Assembly: GCF_003730115.1 (NCBI RefSeq)
Contig: NZ_RJVP01000001.1
Span: forward strand, 620,001-684,000
Direction of reading: 5' to 3'
DNA length: 64,000 nt
Origin: Pseudomethylobacillus aquaticus
Lineage (GTDB): Bacteria; Pseudomonadota; Gammaproteobacteria; Burkholderiales; Methylophilaceae
Both the position numbers and the translations under genes were made by a program. The notes beneath the pieces were generated by a model, which was not told the DNA's origin, searched no databases, and saw only the letters and a program-made list of their open reading frames with translations. Of this stretch, positions 26,585 through 37,131 are shown piece by piece. Positions within the stretch are counted from its first letter, which is position 1; every line of letters begins with the position of its first letter.

Positions 26585-27787
26585 TCAAGCTGCGTAAGTG
26601 ATGCGGTAAATCGCACCGGTTTTGTCATCCGACACATACAAAGCGCCGTCCGGGCCGACTATCACATCCACAGGCCGCCCCCAGACTTCACTGCCGTTCT
26701 GCCACCCAGTCACAAAATTTTCGACTGCGACTGGCTGGTTATTCTCAAAGCGCACGCGTACCAGTTTGTAGCCGTAAGGCTGATCCCGGTTCCAGGAACC
26801 ATGCAAGGCCACCACAGCATCTGACTGATATGGCTTGGGAAAATTCGTTTTATCCAAAAAGCTGATACCCAGCGGCGTGGAATGGGCGCGGAAGGTGATC
26901 GCAGGTGGCGTGGTCGTCGCGCAGAAACCAGCGCTACCTGGAAAATTGGGGTCGGTGAACTGATTCCCCCAACAGTGTGGCCAACCATAATGCTTGCCGC
27001 CTTCGATATGGTTGAGATGTTCAGGCGGCAACTCATCGTTGACCGGGCCATTACGGGTCTCGGAACGGTTATCCGCGCCATTATTGGTGGCGAACATCTC
27101 GCCGCTGACCGGGTGCCAGGCAAAGCCTTGCGAGTTGCGCAGACCGCGCGCCCAGATCGGCGATTGCGCGTGACGGCCCAGTGTGGTCAGCGCACCGGCC
27201 GGTTTCCCGTCACGGGTATAACGATGCAGCGTGGCACGATTCGGGTCCTGCTCCAGGCAGACATTGCAGGTCGAACCTACATTCAGGTAAAGATGGCCGT
27301 CCGGCCCCAGTCGCAAGGTCTTGGTGGAATGGCCGCCAGCAGGCAAGTTGGAGATCAGCGTGGTCACGCCACTGGCCGGCCAGTCAGCATCTTTTTGCTC
27401 CAGTCGCACCACGGCATCTTCATTGGCAACCAGCAGCTTGCCATCCACGAACACCAGTCCCTGTGGGTTACGCAGATTCTCTGCCACCACCACCACCTCG
27501 TCTGCCACCCCGTCTTTGTTGCGGTCGGGCAGCATCAGCACTTTGCCGTGGCGGGCGGTAGTGACATACAGGTGACCATCCGGTCCAAAGGTCATGAAGC
27601 GTGCGCCGGGCAGCTGCTCACCATCCGGCATGCGTGTTGTGCCAAATACCTGGACCTTGAAACCTTCAGGCAGGTTGAGGCTGTCTGGTGCGGCCATGGA
27701 GGGCTGGATGCGGAACAGCAACTGTGTTGTGAACAACAGCACAAAGGCCGTCACTGCAAACAGTCCCAGACGTTGTTTCTTGCTCAT
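26585..27787 (-). CDS. PQQ-dependent sugar dehydrogenase-like exported protein (sorbosone dehydrogenase family)
   Basis: The 400-residue protein has an N-terminal signal/anchor (LFAVTAFVLLFTTQLLF). A six-bladed propeller of the soluble glucose/sorbosone dehydrogenase type follows: LPEGFKVQVFGTTRMPDGEQLPGARFMTFGPDGHLYVTT, LPAGGHSTKTLRLGPDGHLYLNVGSTCNVC, and GLRNSQGFAWHPVSGEMFATNNGADN. These normally oxidise aldoses or lactones in the periplasm with PQQ. The GSTCNVC motif is typical of the family. No PQQ biosynthesis genes are in the window. The ATG at 27787 follows AAAGG; a GTG two codons earlier is less likely. Confidence 0.85.
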   Translation of the reverse strand: MSKKQRLGLFAVTAFVLLFTTQLLFRIQPSMAAPDSLNLPEGFKVQVFGTTRMPDGEQLPGARFMTFGPDGHLYVTTARHGKVLMLPDRNKDGVADEVVVVAENLRNPQGLVFVDGKLLVANEDAVVRLEQKDADWPASGVTTLISNLPAGGHSTKTLRLGPDGHLYLNVGSTCNVCLEQDPNRATLHRYTRDGKPAGALTTLGRHAQSPIWARGLRNSQGFAWHPVSGEMFATNNGADNRSETRNGPVNDELPPEHLNHIEGGKHYGWPHCWGNQFTDPNFPGSAGFCATTTPPAITFRAHSTPLGISFLDKTNFPKPYQSDAVVALHGSWNRDQPYGYKLVRVRFENNQPVAVENFVTGWQNGSEVWGRPVDVIVGPDGALYVSDDKTGAIYRITYAA

Positions 27788-27871
27788 TAGCACCTTTCCT
27801 TGTCAGTTAACTGATCCCTAGCGATCGCCAGACACTGCGATCACAGCCGGCACGCGCCCTTTCAGGTCAAC

Positions 27872-29143
27872 TCAGGTCAACACGTCTGACCAGATGTTCT
27901 GCGCCCAGGCGTAAGCGTATTGCCCTTCCTGCTCGCTAGGCTGCACCGAAACACCCCCACCTTCGGCGGGCAGCATGATCTTCTTATCCAGGTCATAGCG
28001 GTACACATGCGCCACATGCATGGCCATGCGTGCATTCACAAAGCTGTAACAGGTGTTGGCGAACACCGGCTGCGGGTCAGGCTCCTGCCCTGCCAGCGTG
28101 GCCAGTATGGCGCTGGCGCAGACACGTGCCTGCGAGGTCGCCATATGGGCTGATTTAGGCAAGGCCGCTGACACGGAATCTCCAATAATGTACGTGTCCG
28201 GCACGACTTTGGATGCGTAACTGAGGAAATCAACCTCGCACCAGCGTTTGTCCACATTGGCAGCGCCCACCAGCTGCGCCACTTTGCCGGCCCGCTGTGG
28301 CGGGATGATGTTGAGCACATCGGCGCTCACCGTCTCGAATTCGGTTTTGACCTCACGCGCAGCGACATCCACCTCGGTCAACTGGCTGTTGGGCCGGTAG
28401 TCGATCATGCCGGCATACAGCTCTGCCCACACTTTGGCGAACAGGGCTTTTTTGGAGGTGATCTCCGGGTTGGCATCCAGCACGATGATCTTGGCTTTGG
28501 GCTTGTGCTGGCTGAAGTAGGAGGCCACCTGACAAACCCGCTCATACGGTCCGGGTGGGCAACGGTATGGGGCTTTGGGTACGCTCATGACGAACACGCC
28601 GCCATCCGGCATAGCGGCCAGTTGTTGCTGCAGCAACACAGTTTGCGGCCCGGCTTTCCAGGCATGCGGCACCTGCTGCTGGGCCTCGGCGTTATCCAGT
28701 ACGGGCAGGCTGTCGTAGATGAAATCCACACCGGGCGCGATCACCAGCTTGTCATAAGGGAGTTCGCCACGCGTCAGTTGCAGCTTGCGGGCAAGCGGGT
28801 CGATGGCAGTCACCGTGTCCTGCACAAGCTGGATGCCGTGCTGCTGCAAACCGTCATAGCCAAAGGTCAGGTCAGCCAGCGTCTTGCTGCCACCCAGCAC
28901 CAGATTGGAAAGCGGACAAGAAATGAAACTGGGCTTGGGTTCGATCACGACCACTTCAATCCTGCCTGCACTCCACATGCGCAGATATTTGGCTGCGGTA
29001 GCGCCTGCATAACCGCCGCCTATCACCACCACGCGTGGCGATGCTTGTGTACGCAGCGCTCTGGCACATCCGGACAAAGGCAGCAGGGTCAATGCCGCCG
29101 CACTGGCAGAGAATCGCATGAAGTCACGGCGGTTGAGTTTCAT
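27872..29143 (-). CDS. fccB: Flavocytochrome c sulfide dehydrogenase, flavoprotein subunit
   Basis: The 423-residue protein has a twin-arginine signal (RRDFMRF) with a lipobox-like LSGCARA. An FAD-binding Rossmann motif (VVVIGGGYAGATAAKYLR) follows, then cysteine-containing redox segments (SCPLSNLVLGG and NTCYSFV). It has the C-terminal sulfide dehydrogenase domain. FccB/SoxF oxidises sulfide to sulfur in the periplasm, passing electrons to a cytochrome c subunit. The next gene upstream on the same strand is a c-type cytochrome 25 bp away, which supports the call. Start MKLNRRDF matches relatives. Confidence 0.88.
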   Translation of the reverse strand: MKLNRRDFMRFSASAAALTLLPLSGCARALRTQASPRVVVIGGGYAGATAAKYLRMWSAGRIEVVVIEPKPSFISCPLSNLVLGGSKTLADLTFGYDGLQQHGIQLVQDTVTAIDPLARKLQLTRGELPYDKLVIAPGVDFIYDSLPVLDNAEAQQQVPHAWKAGPQTVLLQQQLAAMPDGGVFVMSVPKAPYRCPPGPYERVCQVASYFSQHKPKAKIIVLDANPEITSKKALFAKVWAELYAGMIDYRPNSQLTEVDVAAREVKTEFETVSADVLNIIPPQRAGKVAQLVGAANVDKRWCEVDFLSYASKVVPDTYIIGDSVSAALPKSAHMATSQARVCASAILATLAGQEPDPQPVFANTCYSFVNARMAMHVAHVYRYDLDKKIMLPAEGGGVSVQPSEQEGQYAYAWAQNIWSDVLT

Positions 29144-29168
29144 GACGGCAGCCTCCTGCAGCTAGCGC

Positions 29169-29492
29169 TTATCGGGGGTGGGTGGGCAAAGAGGCCGGGC
29201 GGCGGGGCTGTTGCGAGAAGAACAGCGCAAGACCGTCGATCTCGGCATCCGTCAGGCCCTTGGCGTGGCGCTGCATGACCGTGGATGGTCTGACGCCACT
29301 TTTGAAATCCTGCATCTGTTTGCGAAAATGGCTTGCATCCAGGCCAGCCAGTACCGGGGTACCGCCTACACTGTTGCCGTTGGTTCCGTGACACGCAGCG
29401 CAGGAGGCGGCCAAGGTGGTGACATGGTCCGGCCCCGCTACAGCAAGTAGCGGAGCATAAAACAGACCCAGCACTGTCAGCCTGAGCAACAT
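29169..29492 (-). CDS. Small periplasmic c-type cytochrome, probable partner of the sulfide dehydrogenase
   Basis: The 107-residue protein has a signal peptide (LLRLTVLGLFYAPLLAVAG). One haem-binding CAACH motif follows, a likely distal-ligand methionine (STVMQRHAKGL), and LTDAEIDGLALFFSQQ as in class I cytochromes. Gene order (cytochrome then FAD subunit) is that of fccAB/soxEF. This is a mono-haem protein, so it resembles the single-haem FccA form. It should accept electrons from sulfide oxidation. Confidence 0.87.
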   Translation of the reverse strand: MLLRLTVLGLFYAPLLAVAGPDHVTTLAASCAACHGTNGNSVGGTPVLAGLDASHFRKQMQDFKSGVRPSTVMQRHAKGLTDAEIDGLALFFSQQPRRPASLPTHPR

Positions 29493-29522
29493 GGTGCTGT
29501 CTTCTAGCGTGCCGTTAGTGCT

Positions 29523-30008
29523 TTAGAAGCACTTGGTTTCCTGGCAGCCATCATCCTTGGCGCCATATTTTGTCAGCAGTTCAGCCGTGGAGGTATTGCC
29601 CAGGTCACGCGCCATGCGCAGGATAGAAAGGTCGCCGCGCATCTTGATCTGGGGATCGGCCCCCTTTTGCAGCAGGTACTCGACCAGTTCATTGTTTGCA
29701 TTGAATGTGGCGTGTGCCAGCGATGTCATGTAATTGACGGGATGGCGGTAGTTGATGTCAGCACCATGTTCAGCAAGATATTTCACCATGGCAGTCTGGT
29801 TCTTGCTGGCGGCGGACAGCACCGGGGTCCATGCGAAGAATTTGTCGTTCACCGCGATCTTGCCGGAATCCAGATACTTCTTCACCATCTTGATATTGCC
29901 GCCTGTGACCGCAGTCGTGAATTCGATCTGCTCTTCATCGGTCAGCGCAAAGCTGGACATCGAGAATACCAAGGCCAAAACCGCCAGTCCTGCTTTTAAC
30001 ATGTTCAT
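29523..30008 (-). CDS. Small exported ankyrin-repeat protein
   Basis: The 161-residue protein has a signal peptide (AGLAVLALVFSMSSFA). Four or so ankyrin repeats follow (KMVKKYLDSGKIAVND, TPVLSAASKNQTAMVKYLAEHGADINY, ELVEYLLQKGADPQI) and a Cys-containing tail (CQETKCF). It is first in the apparent six-gene minus-strand cluster with the cytochrome and sulfide dehydrogenase. The ATG at 30008 has GGAG ten bases upstream; a TTG three codons earlier is possible. Confidence 0.82.
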   Translation of the reverse strand: MNMLKAGLAVLALVFSMSSFALTDEEQIEFTTAVTGGNIKMVKKYLDSGKIAVNDKFFAWTPVLSAASKNQTAMVKYLAEHGADINYRHPVNYMTSLAHATFNANNELVEYLLQKGADPQIKMRGDLSILRMARDLGNTSTAELLTKYGAKDDGCQETKCF

Positions 30009-30044
30009 GCTGTTCAATCTCCGTATTGTTATTAGTGAGTATTA

Positions 30045-33000
30045 TCAAGCGATAAAGTGGCGCGCGTTGCGGAACATGCGCATCCAGGGCCCATCTTCCT
30101 GCCAGCCATCTGGCTGCCAGGAGTTTTGTACGCTGCGGAATACACGTTCTGGATGCGGCATCATGATACTGAAACGCCCATCTGCCGTCGTCAATCCTGT
30201 GATGCCCGCTGGCGAGCCATTGGGGTTATACGGGTAGATTTCAGTTGCAGAACCTGCATTGTCCACATAACGCATGGTAACCAGCTTATCAGCCAGCACA
30301 GCATGGACAGCCGCCGCATCAGAAAATTCCGCATAACCTTCACCATGTGCAACCGCGATCGGCATACGGCTACCCGCCATGCCACTCAGGAACAGGGATG
30401 GCGAGTCCAGCACTTCCACCATGGCCACGCGCGCTTCGAACTGCTCGGATTTGTTGCGCACGAAATGCGGCCAGTGTGCAGCACCCGGAATGATGCTGTG
30501 CAGGTTGCTCATCATCTGGCAGCCGTTGCATACGCCCAGCGCAAAGGCATCACTGCGCTCGAAAAAGGCCGCGAATTCCTCGCGTGCACGCGCATTGAAC
30601 AGGATGGACTTGGCCCAGCCCTCACCTGCACCCAGCACATCGCCGTAAGAGAAGCCGCCACAGGCCACCACACCGGCAAAGTCGCGCAGGCTGACCCGCC
30701 CGCTGATGATGTCACTCATATGCACATCATGCGCTGCAAAACCGGCACGGTCGAACGCGGCGGCCATTTCCACCTGACCGTTCACGCCCTGCTCGCGCAG
30801 GATGGCCATTTTGGGCGCATGACGGCCACCGATATAAGGTGCGGCGATGTTGTCGGAAGGGTCAAAGCTCAGTTTGGCGTGCAGGCCGGGATCCGCCAGA
30901 TCCAGGATGCGGTCATATTCCTGCTGCGCGCAGACCGGGTTGTCGCGGCGCTTTTGCATCTGATAGGTGGTTTCGGACCAGGCACGGTGCAGATCCACAC
31001 GTGATGCTGCATACACTGCAGTACCCGCGCGCGCGATGCGCAGTTCATGGTGGGCGGCGGGCTGGCCGATGAGGTGCGCCACGGCCGGTCCGCCGCGTTG
31101 CAGCATGCGGTTGATGAACTGGCACAAGACATCTGCTTCATGGGCATGCACCTGCACCACCGCACCCAGCTCTTCGTTGAACAGCGTGCTCAGCACATCG
31201 TCAGGCAACGCATCCAGCTGGATATCCAGACCACAACGCGCGGCGAAGGCCATTTCGGCCAGCGTGGCGAACAGGCCACCATCGGAACGGTCATGGTAAG
31301 CCAGCAGGTTGCCCTGATGATTCAGCGTCTGGATCACGCCAAAGAACTGCTTGAGCAGTTCGGCATCGTCCACATCCGGCACCGTATCGCCGGTCTGCCC
31401 ATAGACCTGCGCCAGCGCGGAACCGCCCATGCGGTTCTTGCCCAAGCCAAGGTCGATGAGGATCAGGCGTGTATCGCCCAGGTCGGTACGCAGCTGTGGA
31501 GTGAGCGTCTTGCGCGCATCGGTCACTGGCGCAAACGCGGTCACCACCAGCGAGATCGGCGCGGTGACGGCTTTCTTCTCGCCATCCTGCTCCCATACCG
31601 TCTTCATGGACATGGAGTCCTTGCCGACCGGGATGCTGATGCCCAGTTGCGGACACAGCTCCATGCCCACCGCCTTGACGGTATCGAACAGGGCCGCATC
31701 TTCACCGACATGACCCGCTGGCGCCATCCAGTTGGCGGACAGCTTGAGATCGCCCAGGTCTGCGATACGGCTGGCTGCGATATTGGTGATGGATTCGCCT
31801 ATCGCCATGCGTCCGGAGGCCGGCGCGTTGATCAGTGCCAGTGGTGCTTTTTCACCGATGGCGAAGGCTTCACCACGGTAGGTTTCATAGCCCGCCAGCG
31901 TGACGGCCACATCGGACACCGGCACCTGCCAGGGGCCGACCATCTGGTCGCGGGCGATCAGGCCGGTCACGCTACGGTCACCGATGGTGATCAGGAAGGT
32001 CTTGTCCGCCACGCCAGGCAGGCGCAGCACGCGCAGCACCGCCTCTTCCAGCTTGATGCTGCTGGCATCGAAAGCGGGCAGGCTGCGCTGCACATGTTGC
32101 ACATCACGCGTCATCTTGGGCGGTTTACCCAGCAGCACGGACAAGTCCATGTCCACGGGTTTGTTATCGAAATGGGTATCTGCGACGGTGAGGTGGCGCT
32201 CTTCAGTAGCGTGGCCCACCACGGCGAACGGACAGCGCTCGCGCTCGCAGATCTCGGCAAAGCGTGGCAGGTCATCCAGTGCCACGGCCATCACGTAACG
32301 TTCCTGCGCTTCATTGCTCCACAACTCGCGCGGGCTCATGCCCGGCTCTTCATTGTGCACATTGCGCAGCTGGAACAGCGCGCCTACACCAGCGTCATTG
32401 ACCAGCTCCGGGAAGGCATTGGAGATGCCGCCTGCGCCCACGTCATGGATGCTCAGGATGGGGTTGTTCTCGCCCAGCTGCCAGCAGCGGTCGATGACTT
32501 CCTGGGCGCGGCGCTGCAGCTCCGGGTTGCCACGCTGTACCGAATCGAAATCCAGGTTCTCGGTGTTGGCGCCGGTGTCCATGCTGGACGCGGCCCCGCC
32601 GCCCAGGCCGATCAGCATGGCCGGACCGCCCAGCTGTATCAGTGCGGCACCAGGCGGGATGGGGTTCTTTCTGGAATGCTGTGCCGAGATATTACCCACG
32701 CCACCGGCCAGCATGATGGGTTTGTGATAACCGCGCACCTCGCCTGCAGCTTCCAGCTCCAGGGTACGGAAATAGCCGGTGATGCTGGGACGGCCGAATT
32801 CGTTGTTATAGGCAGCGCCACCCAGCGGGCCGTCGGTCATGATCTGCAAGGCAGACGCAATCCGCCCCGGCTTGCCGTGTGCCTGCTCCCAGGGCTGTTC
32901 AAAGCCGGGAATGTTCAGGTTGGAAACGGAGAAGCCAGTCAGGCCGGCCTTGGGCTTGGAGCCGGACCCGGTAGCACCTTCATCACGGATCTCGCCACCA

Positions 33001-33965
33001 GCACCGGTGGCCGCCCCCGCGAATGGCGAGATCGCCGTCGGGTGATTATGCGTTTCCACCTTCATGAGGAAGTGCATGTCTTCTTCGACATAGCCGTAAC
33101 TGCCATCCGCCTGCGGATAGAAGCGGCGCGTACGTTCACCCTGCACGATGGAGGCGTTATCGGAATACGCCACCACGGTGTTGCCGGGATTGAGCTTGTG
33201 GGTGTTGCGTATCATGCCGAACAGCGAGATATCCTGCTTCTCGCCGTCGATCACCCAGTCCGCGTTGAAGATCTTGTGACGGCAATGTTCGGAATTAGCC
33301 TGTGCGAACATCATCAGCTCAACATCGGTGGGGTTGCGGCCGATGCGGATGAAATTTTCCAGCAGGTAATCGACTTCATCTGCGGATAAGGCCAGGCCCA
33401 TGTCGGCATTGGCCGCTTCCAGCGCTGCCTTGCCACCGCCCAGCAGATCCACCGTTGCGAGCGGTGCTGGGGTGGCCGTGTGATAGAGGCGATGCGCATC
33501 TTGCAGGCTGGTGAACACCGCTTCGGTCATGCGGTCATGCACCAGCGCCTTCAATACCTGCAGCTCGTCTGCCGACAAGGGCAGGCCATCATGCGTGCTG
33601 GCGTAATAGGCGATGCCGCGCTCCAGTCTCAACAACGGCTCAAGACCGCAGTGTCTGGCGATGTCCGTCGCGCGTGAGGACCAGGGGGAGATGGTGCCGG
33701 GGCGCGGGATCACCAGCAGCAACTCGCCGACCGGCTCTTCGTCCTGCAGCTTGGGGCCGTAGGTCAGGATCTGCTGCAGGGTGTGCTGTTGCTGAGCGTC
33801 CAGTTCGCCATCCGTCCAGGCAAAGTGCCAGAACTCGGCATACAGATGCGCGATACGCGGCGCCAGATCCTTCAGCGTAGCGGCGATCTTGTCGAGACGG
33901 AAGGTAGAAAGCGCAGCGCTACCGCGCAGGCTGATCATGGTGGGGACGGTATGCGGACTGGTCAT
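30045..33965 (-). CDS. purL: Phosphoribosylformylglycinamidine synthase (large fused form)
   Basis: The 1306-residue enzyme is the fused proteobacterial FGAM synthase. It has an N-terminal PurS-like and linker region, the ATP-binding core ([28 protein letters not shown] and [17 protein letters not shown]), and a C-terminal class-I glutaminase with nucleophile Cys in GVCNGCQMM and HGEGYAEF. It converts FGAR, glutamine and ATP to FGAM in purine synthesis. I took the ATG giving [15 protein letters not shown]; another ATG two codons upstream is equally possible. Longer readings in this frame run into mutM. Confidence 0.96.
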   Translation of the reverse strand: MTSPHTVPTMISLRGSAALSTFRLDKIAATLKDLAPRIAHLYAEFWHFAWTDGELDAQQQHTLQQILTYGPKLQDEEPVGELLLVIPRPGTISPWSSRATDIARHCGLEPLLRLERGIAYYASTHDGLPLSADELQVLKALVHDRMTEAVFTSLQDAHRLYHTATPAPLATVDLLGGGKAALEAANADMGLALSADEVDYLLENFIRIGRNPTDVELMMFAQANSEHCRHKIFNADWVIDGEKQDISLFGMIRNTHKLNPGNTVVAYSDNASIVQGERTRRFYPQADGSYGYVEEDMHFLMKVETHNHPTAISPFAGAATGAGGEIRDEGATGSGSKPKAGLTGFSVSNLNIPGFEQPWEQAHGKPGRIASALQIMTDGPLGGAAYNNEFGRPSITGYFRTLELEAAGEVRGYHKPIMLAGGVGNISAQHSRKNPIPPGAALIQLGGPAMLIGLGGGAASSMDTGANTENLDFDSVQRGNPELQRRAQEVIDRCWQLGENNPILSIHDVGAGGISNAFPELVNDAGVGALFQLRNVHNEEPGMSPRELWSNEAQERYVMAVALDDLPRFAEICERERCPFAVVGHATEERHLTVADTHFDNKPVDMDLSVLLGKPPKMTRDVQHVQRSLPAFDASSIKLEEAVLRVLRLPGVADKTFLITIGDRSVTGLIARDQMVGPWQVPVSDVAVTLAGYETYRGEAFAIGEKAPLALINAPASGRMAIGESITNIAASRIADLGDLKLSANWMAPAGHVGEDAALFDTVKAVGMELCPQLGISIPVGKDSMSMKTVWEQDGEKKAVTAPISLVVTAFAPVTDARKTLTPQLRTDLGDTRLILIDLGLGKNRMGGSALAQVYGQTGDTVPDVDDAELLKQFFGVIQTLNHQGNLLAYHDRSDGGLFATLAEMAFAARCGLDIQLDALPDDVLSTLFNEELGAVVQVHAHEADVLCQFINRMLQRGGPAVAHLIGQPAAHHELRIARAGTAVYAASRVDLHRAWSETTYQMQKRRDNPVCAQQEYDRILDLADPGLHAKLSFDPSDNIAAPYIGGRHAPKMAILREQGVNGQVEMAAAFDRAGFAAHDVHMSDIISGRVSLRDFAGVVACGGFSYGDVLGAGEGWAKSILFNARAREEFAAFFERSDAFALGVCNGCQMMSNLHSIIPGAAHWPHFVRNKSEQFEARVAMVEVLDSPSLFLSGMAGSRMPIAVAHGEGYAEFSDAAAVHAVLADKLVTMRYVDNAGSATEIYPYNPNGSPAGITGLTTADGRFSIMMPHPERVFRSVQNSWQPDGWQEDGPWMRMFRNARHFIA

Positions 33966-34047
33966 GAACATTCGAAGGCTGGAGTAAAGCTGAATTTTAA
34001 CAGAAAGTTGCCGCTGCCCCGAACGCGCAATTTGCCTGACCGCCAGC

Positions 34048-34863
34048 TCAGCGTCGTTGGCAAGCTGCGCAGAAGAAGGTGGAGCGCTGTCCCTGACGCA
34101 GGGTTTGTATCGGGTTGGCACAGATGCGGCAGGCTTGATCGGTGCGGGCGTAGACGAAATAGCGTTGCTGAAAATAGCCAGGATTGCCATCTGCACCGAA
34201 GAAATCACGCAAGCTGCTGCCGCCCGCCTTGAGCGCGTCCTGCAGCGTTGCCTTGATCTCCTCTACCAGGCGCTGACAGTGTGCGAGGCTGAGTTTACCG
34301 GCCGGCGTCTCGGGATGGATACCGGCACGAAACAGCGATTCGCTGGCGTAGATATTACCGACCCCCACCACCAGATGGCTGTCCATGATGGCGATCTTGA
34401 TCGCCACCGAGCGTTTTCGGGTATGGCGATACAGCCAGTCTGCATCGAAAGCATCCTGCAGTGGCTCCGGGCCGAGGCTACTCAGCAAGGCATGCCGGTT
34501 CGGATCGCCCTGCATCCACAACACGGCGCCAAAACGCCGTGGGTCGCGCAGTCTGAGTAGTTGCCCGTCTGCAAAGTGGATATCCACATGGTCGTGCTTG
34601 CCCGGCGCTTCATCCTCGGCCAACAGGCAGATGCGGCCCGACATACCCAAGTGCAGCAACAAGGTGCCATGCCCAAATCGGGCGAGGATGTATTTGGCGC
34701 GACGCTCCAGCGCCAGCAGGGGGTGACCGGTCAATTGCTGCGCCAGATCATCCGGCACCGGCCAGCGCAGCCGCGGCTGCCTGACCGCCACGCGGCTGAC
34801 CGTCACGCCCAGCAAAGGCAGCAAACCTAGCCGGGTGGTCTCAACCTCTGGAAGTTCAGGCAT
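34048..34863 (-). CDS. mutM: Formamidopyrimidine-DNA glycosylase
   Basis: The 271-residue enzyme begins [10 protein letters not shown], with catalytic P2 and E3. It carries the conserved lysine in the ERRAKYIL segment, the helix-two-turn-helix with [14 protein letters not shown], and a C-terminal zinc finger ([14 protein letters not shown]...CAACQ). It removes 8-oxoguanine and other oxidised purines. It follows a four-gene ABC cluster on the same strand. In many Betaproteobacteria mutM lies directly next to the TPR-lolB-ispE run; here the ABC genes separate them. Confidence 0.96.
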   Translation of the reverse strand: MPELPEVETTRLGLLPLLGVTVSRVAVRQPRLRWPVPDDLAQQLTGHPLLALERRAKYILARFGHGTLLLHLGMSGRICLLAEDEAPGKHDHVDIHFADGQLLRLRDPRRFGAVLWMQGDPNRHALLSSLGPEPLQDAFDADWLYRHTRKRSVAIKIAIMDSHLVVGVGNIYASESLFRAGIHPETPAGKLSLAHCQRLVEEIKATLQDALKAGGSSLRDFFGADGNPGYFQQRYFVYARTDQACRICANPIQTLRQGQRSTFFCAACQRR

Positions 34864-34890
34864 GTCGCCGCAATAACGGGGTCAGCAGGA

Positions 34891-35769
34891 TCAGGGCTTG
34901 ATGCCAGCAGGAGGATTCAGCATGGCAAAACCGGCATCCATTGGGAAGTGATACAACATGCCCTCATCCGGACGGCCCAGCAGCAACTCGGGGGATTCCT
35001 GCAGCTTTTCGAACTGCACCTTGCTGCCGTCCTGCATCTTGAGCTGGAAAGTAGGATGTTCGGCCTGGCGATTCGGGATATAAGGCTCGACAGAGCTTGC
35101 CAATGGACGTACCCAGTAGGCATCAAACCATTCCTGTACGGCTTGTTGTTCAGGTTTGGCACCTGCAACCGAGACCTGCCACTGGTTCGCAGCGCGTTCC
35201 AGTTTCAGTGCCAGCTCCTGCCATTGCTCCAGCCAGGAAAAATCAAAACCAACGACCTTTTCCGTAGGCCGCAGCGGGCTTTTGTCGATAAGCTCGACGA
35301 TCTGGGTGGTGGCATATTGCTCATAAGTATTTTCCACCAGGAATACACTGCCAGCGTACGCAACATACTGTTGCTCGTTGACCGGATTGAAGGTACCGAA
35401 CAGAAACTCCTGATCATCCAGCTTCAGGCTCAGCCTCGGTTTATCCAGGCCAAAACGGCCCAGATCTTCAGCAGGAAAGCGCTCGGTGGTGCGTGCTGCC
35501 ACGATGGACAGGATACGGTTGATAGCCGCCTGATCGGCGCGCGCCTTGTAGGGCTTGTTGATATGCCAGTAGCCATCGACCTTTTCGAACACCACAGCGG
35601 CACGCGACGGCTCTTCCACGCTGATGCGGCTGAAGTCACCTATCTTGCGATCTGACAACTCGAAGCTGGGCGTGCCTTGTTCATTCGACTGCGGACGCAG
35701 GTACAGAAAACTGGCGACCCCTGCCACCAGCACCAGCAAAAACAGATTGATCAGCCAGCGTGCTCTCAT
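34891..35769 (-). CDS. DUF4340 domain protein (ABC-associated)
   Basis: The 292-residue protein has one N-terminal membrane anchor (ARWLINLFLLVLVAGVASFLYL). The rest is periplasmic and has the DUF4340 pattern (ISVEEPSRAAVVFEKVDGYWHINKPYKARADQAAINRIL, then LDDQEFLFG). Such proteins are encoded with Gld-type ABC systems; the exact role is unknown. The start overlaps the stop of the GldG-like gene (ATGA), so it is co-translated with it. Confidence 0.85.
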   Translation of the reverse strand: MRARWLINLFLLVLVAGVASFLYLRPQSNEQGTPSFELSDRKIGDFSRISVEEPSRAAVVFEKVDGYWHINKPYKARADQAAINRILSIVAARTTERFPAEDLGRFGLDKPRLSLKLDDQEFLFGTFNPVNEQQYVAYAGSVFLVENTYEQYATTQIVELIDKSPLRPTEKVVGFDFSWLEQWQELALKLERAANQWQVSVAGAKPEQQAVQEWFDAYWVRPLASSVEPYIPNRQAEHPTFQLKMQDGSKVQFEKLQESPELLLGRPDEGMLYHFPMDAGFAMLNPPAGIKP

Positions 35770-37118
35770 GCCTTGCGACGCCTCCACCACAGCCACACGC
35801 CCGCCACCAGCAACAGGATAGGCAGTGCATAGCGGAAGCCCAGGAAGATCACTGGAGCAGCCAGACTGCCAGGCGGAATGGCCACGTTCACGTCCTTGAG
35901 CGGACGCGGCTGGATGGTGATGAAATTGTCATCGCCCGCCAGCCAGTTGACCATATTGATACCGAAATCCATGTTGCCGCCGTTGGTGACAAAGGTATTG
36001 GACAGGAAATTGGCATTGCCTACGATGACCGCGCGCTGCCCTTTCTTGCCATAGACGCGCTCCAGCGCTACGGCGATATTGATAGGGCCCGCTTCGTCAG
36101 TCTTGTCATCGAAATTGATCTTGTCCAGACTGCCTTTTTCCAGCCAGCCATTGCCAGCCACTTCCACCAGCTGGCTGACTTCCCAACCATTTTCAAAGGT
36201 GCCGCGTGCCTCGATCTTGCGGGCTTCCGGGAACAGGGTGCGCAGCATGAAATTCTTGGTGATGGCGTGTTCACCATACAGGCCGTTGAACGCCACTTTC
36301 ACGTCAGCGCCCTGCTGCGCTGCCGACATGTCAACCACAGTGCCCGGATAGACGGTGAGGCCCAGGAAATCAGCGACCGGCTGCAAGCCGCGCAGATTGT
36401 CGTCTTCCAGCAGCCACAGCAGATTGCCGCCAGCTTCCAGATAGGTGATGATCTTCTGCACTTCCACTGCGCTGACATCCACCTGCGGCCCGGCGATCAC
36501 CAGCATGGCACCATCAGTCGGCACGGCTGGCAGTTTGGTCAAGTCCGGATTGGCCAGCTTGAAGCCCTTTTTCTCCAGATTGCGGCCGAATTCGCCCAGG
36601 TCATGGCTCTTGACGCCTATCATGTTGCGCTCGCCGTGGCCTTCCAGATACATCACCGCACGCTGGTTGCTGCGACTCAGGCGCACCAGCAGGTTGGTCA
36701 TGTCCTGCTCCACATAAGGAGGTGCCAGGTTCTCGCTGCGCTTCTGGTATTCGACCACCAGCTCGCCTTCGGACTTGATGCCGGCTTCCTGTGCCAGCTT
36801 GGGCTGCTCGGCCGGGTTCACATAAGTGACATTCATATCCAGCTTGCTGCGCTGATAGCGCGCCAGGAAGGCGTGGATCTTTCTGCGGTACTCATCATCA
36901 TTGGAAGCGAATACGGTGATATTGATCGGCGCCGGCATCTGCTTCAGCACATTCAGGCTGCCCTCGGTCAGCGTGTTGCGATTGCTCTGGGTGATGTCGC
37001 GCGCCACATAGTAATCACGCGACGCATAGCCCAGCAGGGCTACCAGGGCCAGGAACAGCAGCACGAAAAAGCTGTTCTGCATGAACAACTGGAAGCGCAG
37101 TTTAGGATTGATTTTCAT
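35766..37118 (-). CDS. GldG-family ABC-associated membrane protein
   Basis: The 450-residue protein has an N-terminal membrane segment (NSFFVLLFLALVALLGYASRDYYVARD). A long periplasmic region of the GldG / uncharacterised ABC-transporter type (DUF4350-like) follows: LNVLKQMPAPINITVFASNDDEYRRKIHAFLARY, RAVMYLEGHGERN. A C-terminal membrane helix (FLGFRYALPILLLVAGVWLWW) completes it. It belongs with the downstream DUF4340 gene and the two upstream ABC genes. In Bacteroidetes related proteins serve gliding; here envelope export is only an inference. Confidence 0.87.
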   Translation of the reverse strand: MKINPKLRFQLFMQNSFFVLLFLALVALLGYASRDYYVARDITQSNRNTLTEGSLNVLKQMPAPINITVFASNDDEYRRKIHAFLARYQRSKLDMNVTYVNPAEQPKLAQEAGIKSEGELVVEYQKRSENLAPPYVEQDMTNLLVRLSRSNQRAVMYLEGHGERNMIGVKSHDLGEFGRNLEKKGFKLANPDLTKLPAVPTDGAMLVIAGPQVDVSAVEVQKIITYLEAGGNLLWLLEDDNLRGLQPVADFLGLTVYPGTVVDMSAAQQGADVKVAFNGLYGEHAITKNFMLRTLFPEARKIEARGTFENGWEVSQLVEVAGNGWLEKGSLDKINFDDKTDEAGPINIAVALERVYGKKGQRAVIVGNANFLSNTFVTNGGNMDFGINMVNWLAGDDNFITIQPRPLKDVNVAIPPGSLAAPVIFLGFRYALPILLLVAGVWLWWRRRKA

Positions 37119-37131
37119 GGGGATACTGCCT

